64,000 nt of DNA from Rhodocollybia butyracea (Eukaryota > Basidiomycota > Agaricomycetes > Agaricales > Omphalotaceae), in NCBI GenBank assembly GCA_015501585.1, contig JADNRY010000151.1:22501-86500 (forward strand). The letters are read 5' to 3'. A program made the translations under genes and the position numbers. Below the pieces are notes generated by a model. The model ran no database searches. It worked only from the letters and a program-made list of their open reading frames with translations, and had not been told where the DNA came from. This document shows positions 44,761 through 56,783 of the stretch, in pieces; within the stretch, counting starts at the first letter, position 1; each line of letters starts with the position of its first letter.

Positions 44761-45330
44761 GAAGTCGCTTTTATGGACCCCCAACTATAGGGTTGATAGA
44801 CCCGCATCATATTAATAATCTGGTATTTAGTGGTCGCATCAAAGTATTAGTGGTTGCCAAATGGTGTTCGCATCATCATAGTGGCCACTAGTGGCCGCCG
44901 CAGGTGGAGCTCGGTAGTAAGCAAGAAGCAACAAGGCTAGTTTTAGAGTGATTTTAGAGCACTTTGAGGGGTGGGTAAGTGGTGGGGAGTGGTGGGGAGT
45001 GCTACTTAGATTCTGTAACTAGACATACTTATTTTATGATGCCAAACTTTAAAGTGTCGTCGTAGGAAGGAAGGAAGCAAGTGAATCACTCGGCACGGTC
45101 CTTGGAAGATAACGTCAATCGCGAAAAATAGGTCGCAAAATAAAATAAAATAAAATAAATATAGGCTAGGTACCCGAGCATTGCGCACGCAGGCGCCTTA
45201 GGCCCTACCTTATCATCTTATATTCCCATTTAAATATCGAATTTTAGATCTAGTAGCAGTTTGTCGAAGCTTCGAAAGACGCGAAAGTAATGATGCATTT
45301 TAAAAATCTCTTGGAGTCCTGGAGTTGTTG
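44761..45330. other. Intergenic between family A copies
   Basis: No gene is supported. It contains an (AAAAT)n-like tract at about 45137-45160 and a short direct repeat GGGAGTGGTGG near 44983-45000. Confidence 0.4.
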
Positions 45331-45758
45331 TATTATGGGTACGAGGAACTTTTGTTTAACACTAATAGTCACTCTCCCGGCCATAATATATGCCTGATAA
45401 GAGGCGGTGGTTTTGCACAAAGTTAACATGGCCGTGGTTTTGTAAGTGTAAACACACCCCGCGCTAGTCCGAATGTTGTACATATTTAGCAGCTTACGTT
45501 CTTCTTACCTTTACTCTCGTCTCGTCTTACCCTTCGTTACAGACACGGTTCGCTACTGCGGTGTTTTCTCTTGAGTATTTCGTCCGACGTATAGGACGTT
45601 TTCAGTACTTTCGAAATAAGGCCCTTTGCTCGCATCAGTTCTGGATTGTACTCACACTGCCAACAATGTGTCAACTAGTACAACAGTGAAGTCTACAGTA
45701 TTTTGTTATTTTAGCCTGAGCTTAGTCGAACGAGGGGTACCGTACATATGACTTTGTC

Positions 45759-47077
45759 CTATTGTTTTGAGAGCATAAGCTCTATCTTTACGGTAAATGC
45801 CAACAGCTGAGTCGTCCACTCTTTACCCATTAGCCCATCGGCGGGCCTACCCGTCACTCGATTCATTTCAGGATGTGACCCAATGATATCCAACTCCTTT
45901 CCCTCTACTCGTGGCTTTCCGATGCCCAAATAAAGGCCCTCTTCGTAGGAACTCTCGACAACCGACTTTCCAGGTTTTCCGTAAGCTGGAAAAGCGTACA
46001 TGAGGCGCGCAAAGAAAGACCAGACTCAGGAGTACTCACGACCTTTTCTTACCCACCCATAACAGGGAGCATCAGCTGTACAGCGCTCGTCACCTCCGAC
46101 AAACTTGTAGTAATGCACCTTGTTGGCCGATTCGCTGGTCAATCTTGGTGTGTATTCATAGGTTACTGTCCCCGTGCCGCTTATGCCAAGTATGTGGTTG
46201 ATCTGGTTGGTTATGGATCGTCTAAATTCCTGTGCCATGTCCTTTCCTTCAGCACTTAGGTCGGCACTTGAGTCAGTGGGCTTCAAGCTCAAGGGTTGGC
46301 CATCTTCGATTCTTATGAAGGTCACGGTAGGTGCCTGGCAATATGTGGTTTAGTACGATTACCCAGTAGCACTGGCCACTTACAGCCTGAAATGGCTCCG
46401 ACAATGATCCTGTTTTTGGCACACCTGGGATAGAGAGTGAGTTAAACTTATCCCTATAGGTCTCCCACTGTTGTCTCGCCCCGTTGTCGTCGCGAGCCCA
46501 CGCAGGATAAATCCCGATGCACTCAGCCATACCATCTTTGTTTGGCAGCCCTCTGGTAATGCCTATATAGTCCACTTTGTTTTTGACAAAATCGGGATTG
46601 GCAGGCTTATTTTTCGTAGAGGGGAGAAGAAGAGCTACCAAAGTATATATAAGGAATGCAAGGAAACCCAAATCCAGGAGCAAGTACTCACGACCTTTTA
46701 CTCTCCATCCGAAGCACGGAGCGCTTAGGGGACAGTGAGGTCCTCCCTCTAATTTGAAAAAGGTCGCTTGATTCTTGCCTTCTGGGAAGTATGTACCGGC
46801 GGATACCCATTTTGCCCCCTTCATATTCAAGACTTTATTGATCAATAGAGTATAGGAGCCTGGACGTTTTTTTGCGGCCGCCCCATCTAGTTCTACCTGT
46901 TCGATGATCAAGGAAGGTGAGTTCCAGTTTCTTGACCTATCGGGGTAATAAGTATGCAATTCAATTACCATAGAAAACACTTACAGGATCCTTCCTGAGT
47001 GGTTGAGAGGACACAGCGAGTGTGAGGCCAGCTATGAACGCGAGGAGAAGAGCGGAGTGTATTTTCGTGAGTGGCAT
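45759..47077 (-). CDS. Secreted two-repeat protein, family A copy 3 (likely frameshifted)
   Basis: ATG at 47077 gives MPLTKIHSALLLAFIAGLTL, a signal peptide. The first domain (LINKVLNMKGAKWVSAGT; KLEGGPHCPLSAPCFGW) is open, but it is in a different phase from the exon 2 start that matches copies 1 and 2 (TFLDHRTG), so a small indel near 46895-46915 probably breaks the gene. The linker VDYIGITRGLPNKDGMAEC, the second domain (INHILGISGTGTVTYEY; KFVGGDERC...APCYGW) and the tail YLGIGKPRVEGKELDIIGSH are present and end at TAG, 45759. Apart from the early phase break the coding parts are conserved. Confidence 0.58.
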
Positions 47078-47229
47078 ATAATAATATTTTGTGGGGCAGA
47101 TTGACCAGCAAGTGGGGGACTGAACCAGCAGAGCGACTGCAATACTTCCATACGCAAGTCGCTTTTATCCACGTAGCAATTCTTAATCAAAAGGACATCC
47201 TTGCACACGGAACCGCACCGCATATATGT

Positions 47230-48590
47230 ACCTGAAGCTGTTTCAGTAGTTTCCAGGGATGCACAATGTCAGCCTGGTCTAACTGGCCTGGCCTGGTGCG
47301 GCCTAGTTCCGTCCCCGTCACCAATTGGCGATTGCCATCTTTAAATCTTGGATGTCTCTCCATTTTGAGCAGAATTTCTGAACGAGCTTAGTATTGGATG
47401 CGATGAGGTGAGAGATCCCTCGAGTCCTTCAGGCTTTGGTCCTTTACATCAAGCTGGCCATGTGCTACTTGTTCGATAACTATCATGGCTGCGCAGGGGT
47501 TGCGCAGTGCGCACCCGACGTTATGATAGTTTGAGCTGAATTTCAAAATGAGGTTGTACATACACTGCCGTGACAATCTACTTATTCACCTGAAGAGACC
47601 TGTGTCGATCCTTGTCAATCTCAGGTTTTTCAATTTCATTGGTCCATCGTACCAGATCGTACCTTTTTGGATAAGGCACGCAAACTATCACTAAAACTGA
47701 AGAACACTCTGACTCTGCTACCTTTGACAGATCTCCTACGTGAAATTCTATTCAGAGAGCACTGTCTTTTGCTTCTCGTGGCATATTCATTTTTGATGTA
47801 CTGAACGTATACGCTGGAGCTGAGATGCGGGTTCCCAGAGGTTCCAAGGGAGGATTTACATAGTGTACTTGAAGTTCCGCTCCGACTTGTACACTTTCCC
47901 TGCTAGATATTGTCTTTACACCTGTATTGGCCCATATGTGTGCTACCACTGGTGGATTAAGCTACCCTCCATTTCGTGCCTGTCACCTGTGTACACAGCA
48001 ACGATGGAGATGGATAGAGATGGATGCCCTCGGGAGTCGGGCACTTATCCTGGGCGCAATATGTGTAGCGTGGATGCCACTAATGGGATCGCGCCGGTAC
48101 TAAACCAGCCAACCAACCAACCAACCTTTCCCTGATTGGTGCATCTGGATCCGGAACTTGTCCGGAAGCATCCGTCTCCCCTTTGAACACACCTGTTTGA
48201 AAATGGGTTTATTGTTTATCTTGGGCGTGCCGTGCGCCCGACGAAACGATGGTTATGGCATTCCGGAAGCTTTTTACAATCAAAGGCTGATATAGGTAGA
48301 GAAGTAGGTTTGTTAAGACTACGTATGTATCACTACTGCAGAGGCTAATAGAGTGCTCTAAAAACATTATTTAATTTGTCACTCTCCGAATTTCGATATA
48401 CTAATAGGGTACTTGAACTTGAGGTAGCGTCTCGAACTCTGCACAAACTTGACAGCAATCTAATCCAAGCTGCCTTTATTTAGTTTAATTCCCCACTGCT
48501 GGTTTCTTTACTCGTGAATAAGAGCGTAACGTATCTCACAGACTCAAACAGACGAAGGCAAACGTGAATTCCGCTTTGAAAGTTCGACGA
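47230..48590. other. Intergenic, no gene recognised
   Basis: The first 300 bp repeat sequence found upstream of family A copy 1. A CCAACCAACCAACCAACC run sits at about 48108-48126. Open frames here are short and unsupported. Confidence 0.4.
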
Positions 48591-49824
48591 TTGAGGAGTA
48601 CTCGAAGCCACTTGGGCAGATAAAGTTTGGGGGTAAGTTTGTGGGGAGAGTTACAATGGGTAATTTTATTACTGGAAGCTGGTCAAGAATCGAGGTGCGA
48701 GCTGATTTCTAGCATGGACAAACAGTGGTGAGTTTGACCTCTTCATAACGGTGTGGCATATGCGTTGGCAACAGTCAGGGAGTTTGCCGGCGGAAAGCCT
48801 AAAAGGTTGTGCTGTGAATTCGGTGTTACTTCTCACACATGACGAACTGACGTACTCGAGTCGGAGGCTATAGTAGGTAAGACAAAGAGCGCTCCAAAAG
48901 AAGAATAGACGCCGATATGCGCGAGTGGGATTATCTTGCCGAATATAGACAAAGGCAATTTCGGCAGGCAAGGCATCTTGTTCGGCTCATTGCATACCGG
49001 AACGCGAGCCGGAGTGCATAGGAGAACCGGTTATTTCCGTTTATGCAGTACAAAGGGAACTCTTTATGTGTCTGTATGGCTTCGATTTCGTACTCTCTTT
49101 CTGCCTCGTTGTTCAAGTTGTTGTACGTGCGGAGACTTGTCCTTGCTTTGCTTGTTATCTTTTCTGTTCAAACCAAGCTACAAGCTACAAGCGAAGAAGG
49201 AAAGGCCAGCGAAAGTTGTATTCATTTTCTGGTGAGACCGATTTCAATGTGTGGCGACCCGCGATGTGAATCTTTTCAACTAGATTAAGATTTGGCCGTC
49301 CACTTGTTGAAATCTTCAAGTTCTGTCAAGAGCTCGTCTTGTTCTCGAATTCGACCCTGACGCTTTTTCTCAACCCGACCCGAACAAAAACTTTTTTCTT
49401 TTGCAATTGGCTGCAAGGTGAATAAGGCTCGAGGAACCTTTGCGTCGAAGTTGTTTGACGCGTTTTAGGCACAGGCAGTCGAGGCAACAGCTTGTTTGAC
49501 AACGGTCGGAACTTTGTACGTCTTTCGTGTATTCGCGTTTTCTCTTGCCGTGGTTTTGATTATATCACTTACTTGACTCGTGTTTGCAGGCAGACGCGTG
49601 TTTATCTCTATCGTCTTTCATCTCACCACTCGACTACAATATCGCTAATCGGCGATATCCGAGATTTGGGGAGTTGAGCTGAGTTTAGCTGTTCAGAATT
49701 ACGGTCTGGTTAGTACTGGAAAGAAGGTATGTCTTTATGCACTTCTTGCCGTATTCAAATATTCTTATTCAACTTCACAGGAACACACAGACTCGTGTAC
49801 GCAAAGTTCAACGCAAACAAAGAA
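48591..49824 (+). promoter_or_regulatory. Upstream region and 5' leader of the HMG-box gene
   Basis: From about 48900 the sequence has counterparts upstream of HMG copies ii and iii (for example GCGATGTGAATCTTT at 49261, compare 41738; GCTGCAAGGTGAA, compare 41826). A probable leader intron lies at about 49727-49781 (GTATGTCTTT to CTTCACAG), which would bypass an upstream ATG at 49729. The conserved blocks are candidates for regulatory sites. Confidence 0.45.
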
Positions 49825-52800
49825 ATGAGCACGAATCACAACCACGACATTACTAATGCCACTGGTTTCCTCCCGCCCATCGACATCCACGATGAAGAAG
49901 ACGCAGAATTTGACGATGAAGAGAACGATATGCCTCCTGGCGTGATGGTCGACGATAATGATATGCCTCCGGGTATTATGGTCGCCGTGCACGATGACGA
50001 AGCCCTCGAACGCCCTAAACGGACACAGGGAACGGGACCAGATGATACGGCTACGGCTACGGACTCATACTCCTCCGGTCCTCTCACATTCAACTATACC
50101 TTCCTCCCAGACATGAGTCTTGCGACGGCTACTACCTCTCGGCGACAAGACCGGTCTGGCGCAAACGAGGGAACCCTTGCCACTCGCGATCCAGAGTCTT
50201 TCGATTCCGGAACCGGTAGCACCAGCGATCAACCAGCCAACACCAACACAATCCTCAGCGTCGCCTACCCCGCTTACCAGACCGCCTATCCCTCGCCAAC
50301 ACCCTACAGCCACATCCCACGGCCCCCGAATGCGTTTATATTGTTCAGGAGCGCGTTCATCAAAAGCAGGAAGATAAGTTCCGAGATCGAGGGGAATCAT
50401 AGTACGTTGAGTAAGATCATTGGTAGGTCTTCTTTCGCTGTTTCTTCTCTCTTGTTTAGGTATTCTCCGTTCTTCGTTTGTGTCTTTCTTTCTTCCTTCC
50501 TTTATTTCGTTGATTCTTCCTTCTCACAATTATTTGTTTACTATAACCTTCCTGTCTATTCAATCTTCTTTTATTAACGATTTTTGTTGCACAGGCCGCG
50601 TATGGCGCGCCCTCCCACCCCCAGAACGCGCAGAATGGGAAGCCCGTGCACGTCTCGCGCAAGACGAACATCGTGCAAGGTACCCCGATTGGAGGTTCAG
50701 TCCTGCTGGGGCCGGGCCTGGCGGTGGAGGTAATACGAAGGGGAATGCGAGAGGCAAAGCGAAGGGCAGCCGTGGGAGAGGAAGAGGCAGGGGGAGAGGG
50801 AGGTTGAAGGTTGGGGAAGGCGGTGCGGGAGCAGGAGGAGGGGAGCCGTCCGGTTCTGGTAGTACCGCTGCAGAAACAGCGAATACCATCGAGTTGACGC
50901 TCCCTGGAGCTTCATATATGGACGTTGGCGGTGCTTTCCAACCTCCCTCGAGTCCTGTGTACCCTATACGCCTTTTACCACCTTTACGTCCTCCGAACGC
51001 AGATGATGTTCCAGGTTCCGGTCTCGGTTCTGCTCCCGGGTCACCACAGAAGGAGTCTGCGACTGCTCCGTCTATCGTTGTACGAGATGCGATATCTGGG
51101 GTCCCTGGGATTACTGGGAGTTCTCAGCCGAGAACGAGGAAGCCTAGCGGTAGGAATAGGAACGAGATTATGACACCAACGATGGCAGGTACTGCTGATG
51201 CGACAGTGACTTCCACGTTCGGAAAAGGAAAAGGGAAAGAGCGGGAACAAGCACAGTTTCCGCATCTACATGAAGCTGTGGTGTTTGAGCATCCTGCCGA
51301 GCATCCAGTTACCCCCGTCGATTCTACCAATCCACCCAATCCCGGCCCTAGCATCGTCGTCACTACCGCCACTGCTCCCAACTCGAAGGAGGGTGCCACG
51401 CCTGGACCGTTCGATACCTCCGAAAGCTCCGCTGCAGCCACCGCTAAAACATCTGAACCCTCTGGGGCCTCGGCAGCGGTCGAAGAGGCACGCACGCGCA
51501 AGGTAGACGCTATCGCTGATATGCTTGCGCAGGGATATGAAGGGCACGCGTTAGACGTTGCGTTTAAGAGGTGGGAGAGGTGGGAGAGTGGGGAGAAGGA
51601 GAGGGGGAGGGGGAAAGAAAGGGCAAAAGAGAGGGGCCGGAAAGGGAAGGGGAAAGCGCATGGAAACGAGAGCGCGACGATAGAGCAGTCGGAATTGGGA
51701 GGGCACGAACCTCCGAGTGAGATTGACGGAACTATAACCCCTCCTCCTGTTCTTGAAGGAGAACGAGAGGAAGAGCTCGTGCGCGGGAGACGTCTGTATC
51801 CGCATGCAATGCCGAATTCGGATTCGATACCTGATTTGGGTGGTGCAGATGATCAGTCGTTTTGGGTTGGTTCGTATGAACGGGAACAGGATCGGGAGAG
51901 GAAAGGAGAAGGGGAAGGAGGGTTGTCAAGTGGCAAGCTTGATGTGCCTGGGCGTAGTCCTAGTGGACAAGTCGAAATACCTAGTGAGCATTCGGTGATA
52001 TATCTTCGTGAACGCTTTCAAGTAATCTGATTCCTTTTCTTTTTTGACGTCGTTATAGGCTCCAGATCGAGCTCAAGCAACGAGACAGAGCGAGAACGTG
52101 GACGTGCGGGTGGCGAGTGGGGCATGTTTGATGTTCAGGATGATTCTTCTGGTGAGTTTTCGAACAACGATTTACCGCAGGAGAGTGAAACTGACGGGTT
52201 TCTGTAGCTGTAGCTCACAATAACTTCGGTTCTGCTAATCCTGGTGCTGCCGTCCCGCTCACACGTATGTTTCTCAAACGGTCCTTGTCGGAACCAGCAG
52301 CACCGCGTCCGACGAGGCCGAGGCTTGAAGAGGGAGTTGAGTTTGCGGGTGCGGGTGGTGCGGCTGAGTTTGGGTGGACAGGAAATTATCATGAGGAGGA
52401 TCCAGATCATCATGCGACGATATATCCTCAACCTCATCAGGTTTTAAACTTACCGGGATCCTCGACGTTTACTCGGCATCATACTTACCCTGCGCCTAGT
52501 GGGGGTGCAGAGCTAGCTTATCATCATTCATTCTCATACCCAAACCAACATCCGAACACGAATCCGAATCTGAACCCCCAAGAGGCTGGGTATCCCGGAC
52601 CTGGAGAACCAGTAATACACCGCCTACACGTCCCTCCTGCCTCCGCATGGATTACACCCCGCGCCCAGGTTCTCGGATCCCCAGGAACCGAAGCGTCCTC
52701 CCCGTCGCCTACGCCGTCGTCCACAGGATCTCCCATGACTGCGTATACCGCAGTGCCCCTCTCGCGATCGAATTCAACTTCTTCGCCTTCAGTGCCTCTA

Positions 52801-54020
52801 TCGGCTCCTCTTCCTTTTCCTTCTGATACATCTGCAACAGCGACTGCGTCTCTCCAGCCCCATCCCCGACGAAGAGCTTGGACGACGCGGTCGAATCCTG
52901 GGCCCGAGAAAACCCCACCGATGTTCCTTTCCCCGGCGGCGGCGAGTGGGAGTGGAAGTGCTGCTGCTCATAATAACGTCGATCCTACCAAGTATGGAGG
53001 ATATCAACGACCTATGAGCCGTGCTTCGCTTCCTCCGCTGAGCCCTACATCACCAGCAGATCACGCTCACTCGCATGTGAGCAATTTGGGCAATTTGGGC
53101 AATTCAGGGAGAAACGTATCGTTCTTTTCGAGACCGACGCATCGGAAGACTCTGACGTGGGGCGAACGTTGGACGACACCTCCGCAGAGTGATTCTCCCG
53201 CTCCCGCTCCTTCTCTTCCACCGTTGATGACTACGACGCCAGAAATCAGTGAAACCGTTCCTGGGTATGGGTTCACGTGGCAGCAGGTGGAAACGCAGAG
53301 GCGGATGGAGTTGGATTATGGAGAGGAGGGTGATGAGAACGCGAGGAGTGCGGGTGGCATGAAGGAGCGTAAGGAGGTGGATACGCAGCGGTTGATGAGT
53401 ACAGAGAGGATGGGGTGGCAGCAGGTATGTTTCTTTTTTCTGGTCATGTCGCTTATGACTGACTGACTACTATCGATTAGGACACTGGAGAAGAAGTTCC
53501 GCTTATGTGGAGGGTACCTCAACGCCCTCCCTCACCTGGCCCAGAACTCGTCGGGTACTCGTCGACAGAGAATGCCGACTCCGTGTCCTTGAATTCTTCC
53601 TCGAAGCTATCCTGGTCTCCGGCCAATGCTGGATACACCGGTTATGTCGCCTCCATACTCGATCCGCATCTTCCTAATCCAAACATTGACTCAGGCCAAA
53701 ACCACCTTGTCGAAGCACAAGCACATCCGAACGAATCGGTACCTCCATCTCACTTTGCCCAGGTCCCGTCGTCTTCGTACAGCACGCTCAGTGGATGGGC
53801 GGGTACCGAGTCCTCGAAAGAACCCAGGGTTCCTCAGCACGAAGGTGCAATAGGTCATCCCGTGATGATGGTTCCTCCGAACTCCTACTCTTCCTCGTTC
53901 TTCGATCGTTCGAAAGAACGACAGGGAGAGTGGGATACCATTTCCAATACCACTTTATATCCTTTTGACTCTTCTGGAGCCTCGCGAACCCATGGGTGGG
54001 ATCCGTCTTCGTCTTCTTGA
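49825..54020 (+). CDS. HMG-box transcription factor (MATA_HMG type)
   Basis: Exons 49825-50422, 50595-52007, 52059-52151, 52208-53424 and 53481-54020 join through GT-AG introns into 1286 codons. The HMG box spans about residues 163-241: HIPRPPNAFILFRSAF, GNHSTLSKIIG, then across the first intron RVWRALPPPERAEWE and YPDWRFSP. This matches the sequence-specific fungal class that includes mating-type and pheromone-response regulators. N-terminal region is acidic; after the box come an RGRGRGRGRGR stretch, several KGKGK-like basic patches (possible nuclear signals) and long Pro/Ser-rich low-complexity parts, typical of activation regions. Start chosen at MSTNHNHDITN because the earlier ATG at 49729 falls in a likely leader intron. 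It is the only intact copy; three decayed 5' copies lie upstream. Whether it acts in mating or development cannot be said from sequence. Confidence 0.85.
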
Positions 54021-54776
54021 TCTTTCAAGATTGCGATTTTACGGGTATGTGCATGTTCGTACGTTACCTCATGTGTGTGTACATTGTTTTTTTTTCTGTA
54101 AATTTTGTTCTGCGTGGATTTCTTGGATATAGCATTTTCTTGGATATTGTATCGGCACTTTGTATGTATATATCAATTTCGGTTACTTCTTAGACTCTTA
54201 TATGTCCCTATTACTCTACTCACTCGCAATTTTTACTGATCCAAAGTTTCTGTACCTTCGTGTCTCCTTGTGTTTTTTTTCACTACTATATATGTACATA
54301 GATGTGCTTCAATGTTCTGTATATGTTTACGATTTATCTGTTACTTTGTATATAATTTATATCATAGAATTCTTCGAATATACTTGTTAGTTACTCCCCC
54401 AATGATGATCGTGTCGGTGGTAGAGCCTCTTTCCGAGCTTCTTTTTCAATTTGGGTTCATCGACTACCCTTTCGGGCAGTGCGATATTTTGTCTACAAAT
54501 GCAATAGTGTATCAAAAACAAGGAGATAACGAAATGCATGAACGGAAGGAAAACAAAGCGGAGGAAGGAAGGAAGGAAGGGAGAGTGGATGAAAGGCAAC
54601 CCGGGTCCCAAGGGGTCCCATCCTTCTCTCTAGAACGCTTGATTGAGTGAACCCCTACCTACACAATCGATAAGTCTTATTATAGCCGTGTAAAGTATAT
54701 CTGATGCTGCGACGGCAAAAGAGTTGCCGGAGCCATACTAGGGTGACTACAGCGCGATGGTGCAACTGGTCACTGT
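54021..54776. other. 3' untranslated and intergenic stretch
   Basis: AT-rich 3' region of the HMG gene with T-rich runs, then a GGAAGGAAGGAAGGAAGG microsatellite near 54562-54580. No gene is supported. Confidence 0.45.
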
Positions 54777-54990
54777 CCTGTGATGATGGTTCCCCGGGGC
54801 CGCAATTCTTCCTCTTCTTTGTTCTTTGATCGTTTGAAAGAACAGCAGGGAGAGTATTTATATTACAATGTGCCTCCATACCTACTCATGTGTACATTTT
54901 TTCTTCTATGACTTTCATGTTGCGCGGATTTCTCCTTGTAGTATAGTACTTATACTATAACATTTCTTTGGATATTGCCATCATATTGGT
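54777..54990 (+). pseudogene. Decayed copy of the 3' end of the HMG-box gene
   Basis: TGATGATGGTTCC, CTTCTTTGTTCTTTGATCGT, GAAAGAACAGCAGGGAGAGT, then TGTGTACATTTTTTCTTC and CTTTGGATATTG repeat in order the sequence at 53864-54150 (final exon and 3' flank), with internal deletion. It is a tandem partial duplication with no surviving frame. Confidence 0.72.
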
Positions 54991-55007
54991 TATACTTCTT
55001 GCTAGAT

Positions 55008-55363
55008 GTAACGCCTCCTCCCCATCTTGCCTGATTCCCTTCCGGCCGCGCCTTATGGCGCGGCCTTAACTTTTGTCGCATCGCGACTCTTATCTTATCT
55101 TATCTCACGATTAGATATCATTTCTATTCTATTCATTTCGATTACTATAACTAGTTGAATTACATAAATTACTGTGGCCTATATGCCAGACGATAGAACG
55201 ACCAAGTAGACCCGAGGGCCGTAAGAAAAGAACCCGGTAAATGATAAGAGGTAACCCGGTGGGCGAATTCTCCCACACCATGTAGTCTAGACGAGTATTT
55301 ACGTGTAAATTGATGCTGCTGGACCAGCAATTCCATGCTGTGTCTCGACTAGCAGATTCCATT
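55008..55363 (+). repeat. Putative LTR (TGTAACGCC type)
   Basis: It begins TGTAACGCCTCC like the LTRs of the gag-only elements and soon has a palindrome (GGCCGCGCC...GGCGCGGCC, 55044-55065), which also parallels their LTR layout. Its right end is not clear and no second copy is in the window. It may be the 5' LTR of the decayed gypsy element whose pol is at 58475-63978, or a solo LTR. Confidence 0.4.
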
Positions 55364-55385
55364 TTAAATATATAATTTTTGTAGG

Positions 55386-55920
55386 CAACGCAGCATCAGT
55401 ATGCTGCCCAGTTTGGAACAGGCAATGGGAATACTACTGCCTCCTTGTCCCCTTGACAGCATAAAAATGCTGCCAAGGGAAAGATGGATAGATAGATTGG
55501 GGGAGATGTGTTCAATTACCTCAACGCCCTTGACAGCATTATTTTGCTGTCTCCTCAAAGAGGGAAGGAATGGTTCCTCCTAGCTTGATGGCATAATAGT
55601 GCTCTCAGGAGATTTAAAGGCAGCAAGATAATGCTACCTTATACTCCTCCTTGGCAGCATTATTATGCCATTGAGCTGGGGAGAAAAGGAATGGTTCCTT
55701 TGACTGCATAATAGTGCTCTCAGGGGAATTGAAAGGCAGCAAGATGATGCTGTCAAGCAAGACGGGAGGCTGCATTATTCTGCTGTCTCCCCAATGCCCC
55801 CCCCCACACACACACACACAGCATTATTATGCAGTTGAGCCCGGGAGAAAAGGATCCTCTTAGCCTTGACAGCATCATGGTCCTCTCAAGGATATGTAAG
55901 GCAACAAAGTAATGTTGGAT
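55386..55920. repeat. Array of short hairpin repeats, GRCAGCA...TGCTGYC type
   Basis: About ten stem-loops of 18-22 nt spaced 25-70 bp apart: for example GCAGCATCAGTATGCTGC (55390), GACAGCATAAAAATGCTGCC (55456), GACAGCATTATTTTGCTGTC (55532), GGCAGCAAGATGATGCTGTC (55735). Loops are AT-rich. No open frame runs through. A CA run (about 55806-55820) is included. Confidence 0.65.
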
Positions 55921-56129
55921 ATTCGGTCCGCGGTATATGGCCGCCGGTATGTACCGCTCCAATACCGAGTAGATATCAGACCCGAGTTCTTATCATTTGT
56001 TTTAACTTTTATTTCATTGATACGGATTGTTATGACCTGGATCTAAATGCTATACACCCAATCTTTTTTCTTCTGTAACCAACTATGAACACTATCATTA
56101 ATACTTCTACTTAACATTTTACATTCATT

Positions 56130-56530
56130 AGTTATTCAACACCATTTGGGTTAATGCTGCACACATTCTTCCAGAACACCAGAATGATCTTTAACAGTCA
56201 CTGCGCAGTCTGCACAGTCATGACATCATTCTAGCTCCACAACTATGATGTCATCTTGCTACTCCACAATCATGATGTCATTCCATTGCTCCGCAGTTAT
56301 GATATCACATCACTGCTCCACAGCTATGACATCATTGCATAGCCTCTTTACACCAATGACTCAATATCAGTCATTGCACAGCCAGATATCTGAGTCAACT
56401 ACGGTTCCGCATACATGACTCAATATTAGTCATTGCACAGCATTACATAGTCAGACTGACTCATCCGCAGTATTTCCGCAGTTATGACTCAAATCTAGTC
56501 ATTCCGCAGCATTTCCTAACTAGTACACAT
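56130..56530. repeat. Repeats with ATGATGTCAT and TGACT...AGTCA palindromes
   Basis: Five to six copies of a roughly 35-bp unit containing GCTCCACAACTATGATGTCA-like sequence, followed by units with TGACTCAATATCAGTCA, TGACTCAATATTAGTCA and TGACTCAAATCTAGTCA, each able to form a short hairpin. The last part recurs inverted at 57595-57660. Confidence 0.6.
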
Positions 56531-56783
56531 TGCACAGTATATAAGTAGTCTAGATTTACCAATGTACGTTAGACGTATTATTTTTCTTAAATCCAAACCC
56601 CCACTTGTTTGCTGTTATCACTTGTGTGAATCACCAGACCAACTCATTGTATCTTGTTGCGCTATCTCCTAGTGAATACTTCTTTAATTGCCACTTGTTG
56701 AGCTATCTCCGAGTTGCAACTTCCTATTACTTGTTGAGCTATCTCCGAGTACTAGACACCACACTCACTACTACTTGTTGAGC

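Noticed and set aside
48936..49288. Short plus-strand ORFs upstream of the HMG gene
   Set aside because: Overlapping short frames without homology among the duplicated copies; the region behaves as promoter DNA.
49729..49824. Earlier start of the HMG protein at 49729
   Set aside because: The stretch begins GTATGT and ends at CTTCACAG, a probable leader intron; acidic conserved sequence starts at 49825.
50560..50889. Minus-strand Pro-rich gene opposite the HMG gene
   Set aside because: It mirrors the Gly/Arg-rich repeats of the HMG protein; no introns, start context or domain support it.
52524..53276. Minus-strand ORFs across exon 4 of the HMG gene
   Set aside because: They are frames opened by GC-rich coding sequence of the true gene.
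55008..55363. Solo LTR of the gag-only family
   Set aside because: It shares the first 12 bases and general layout but not the body sequence, so it belongs to a different LTR family.
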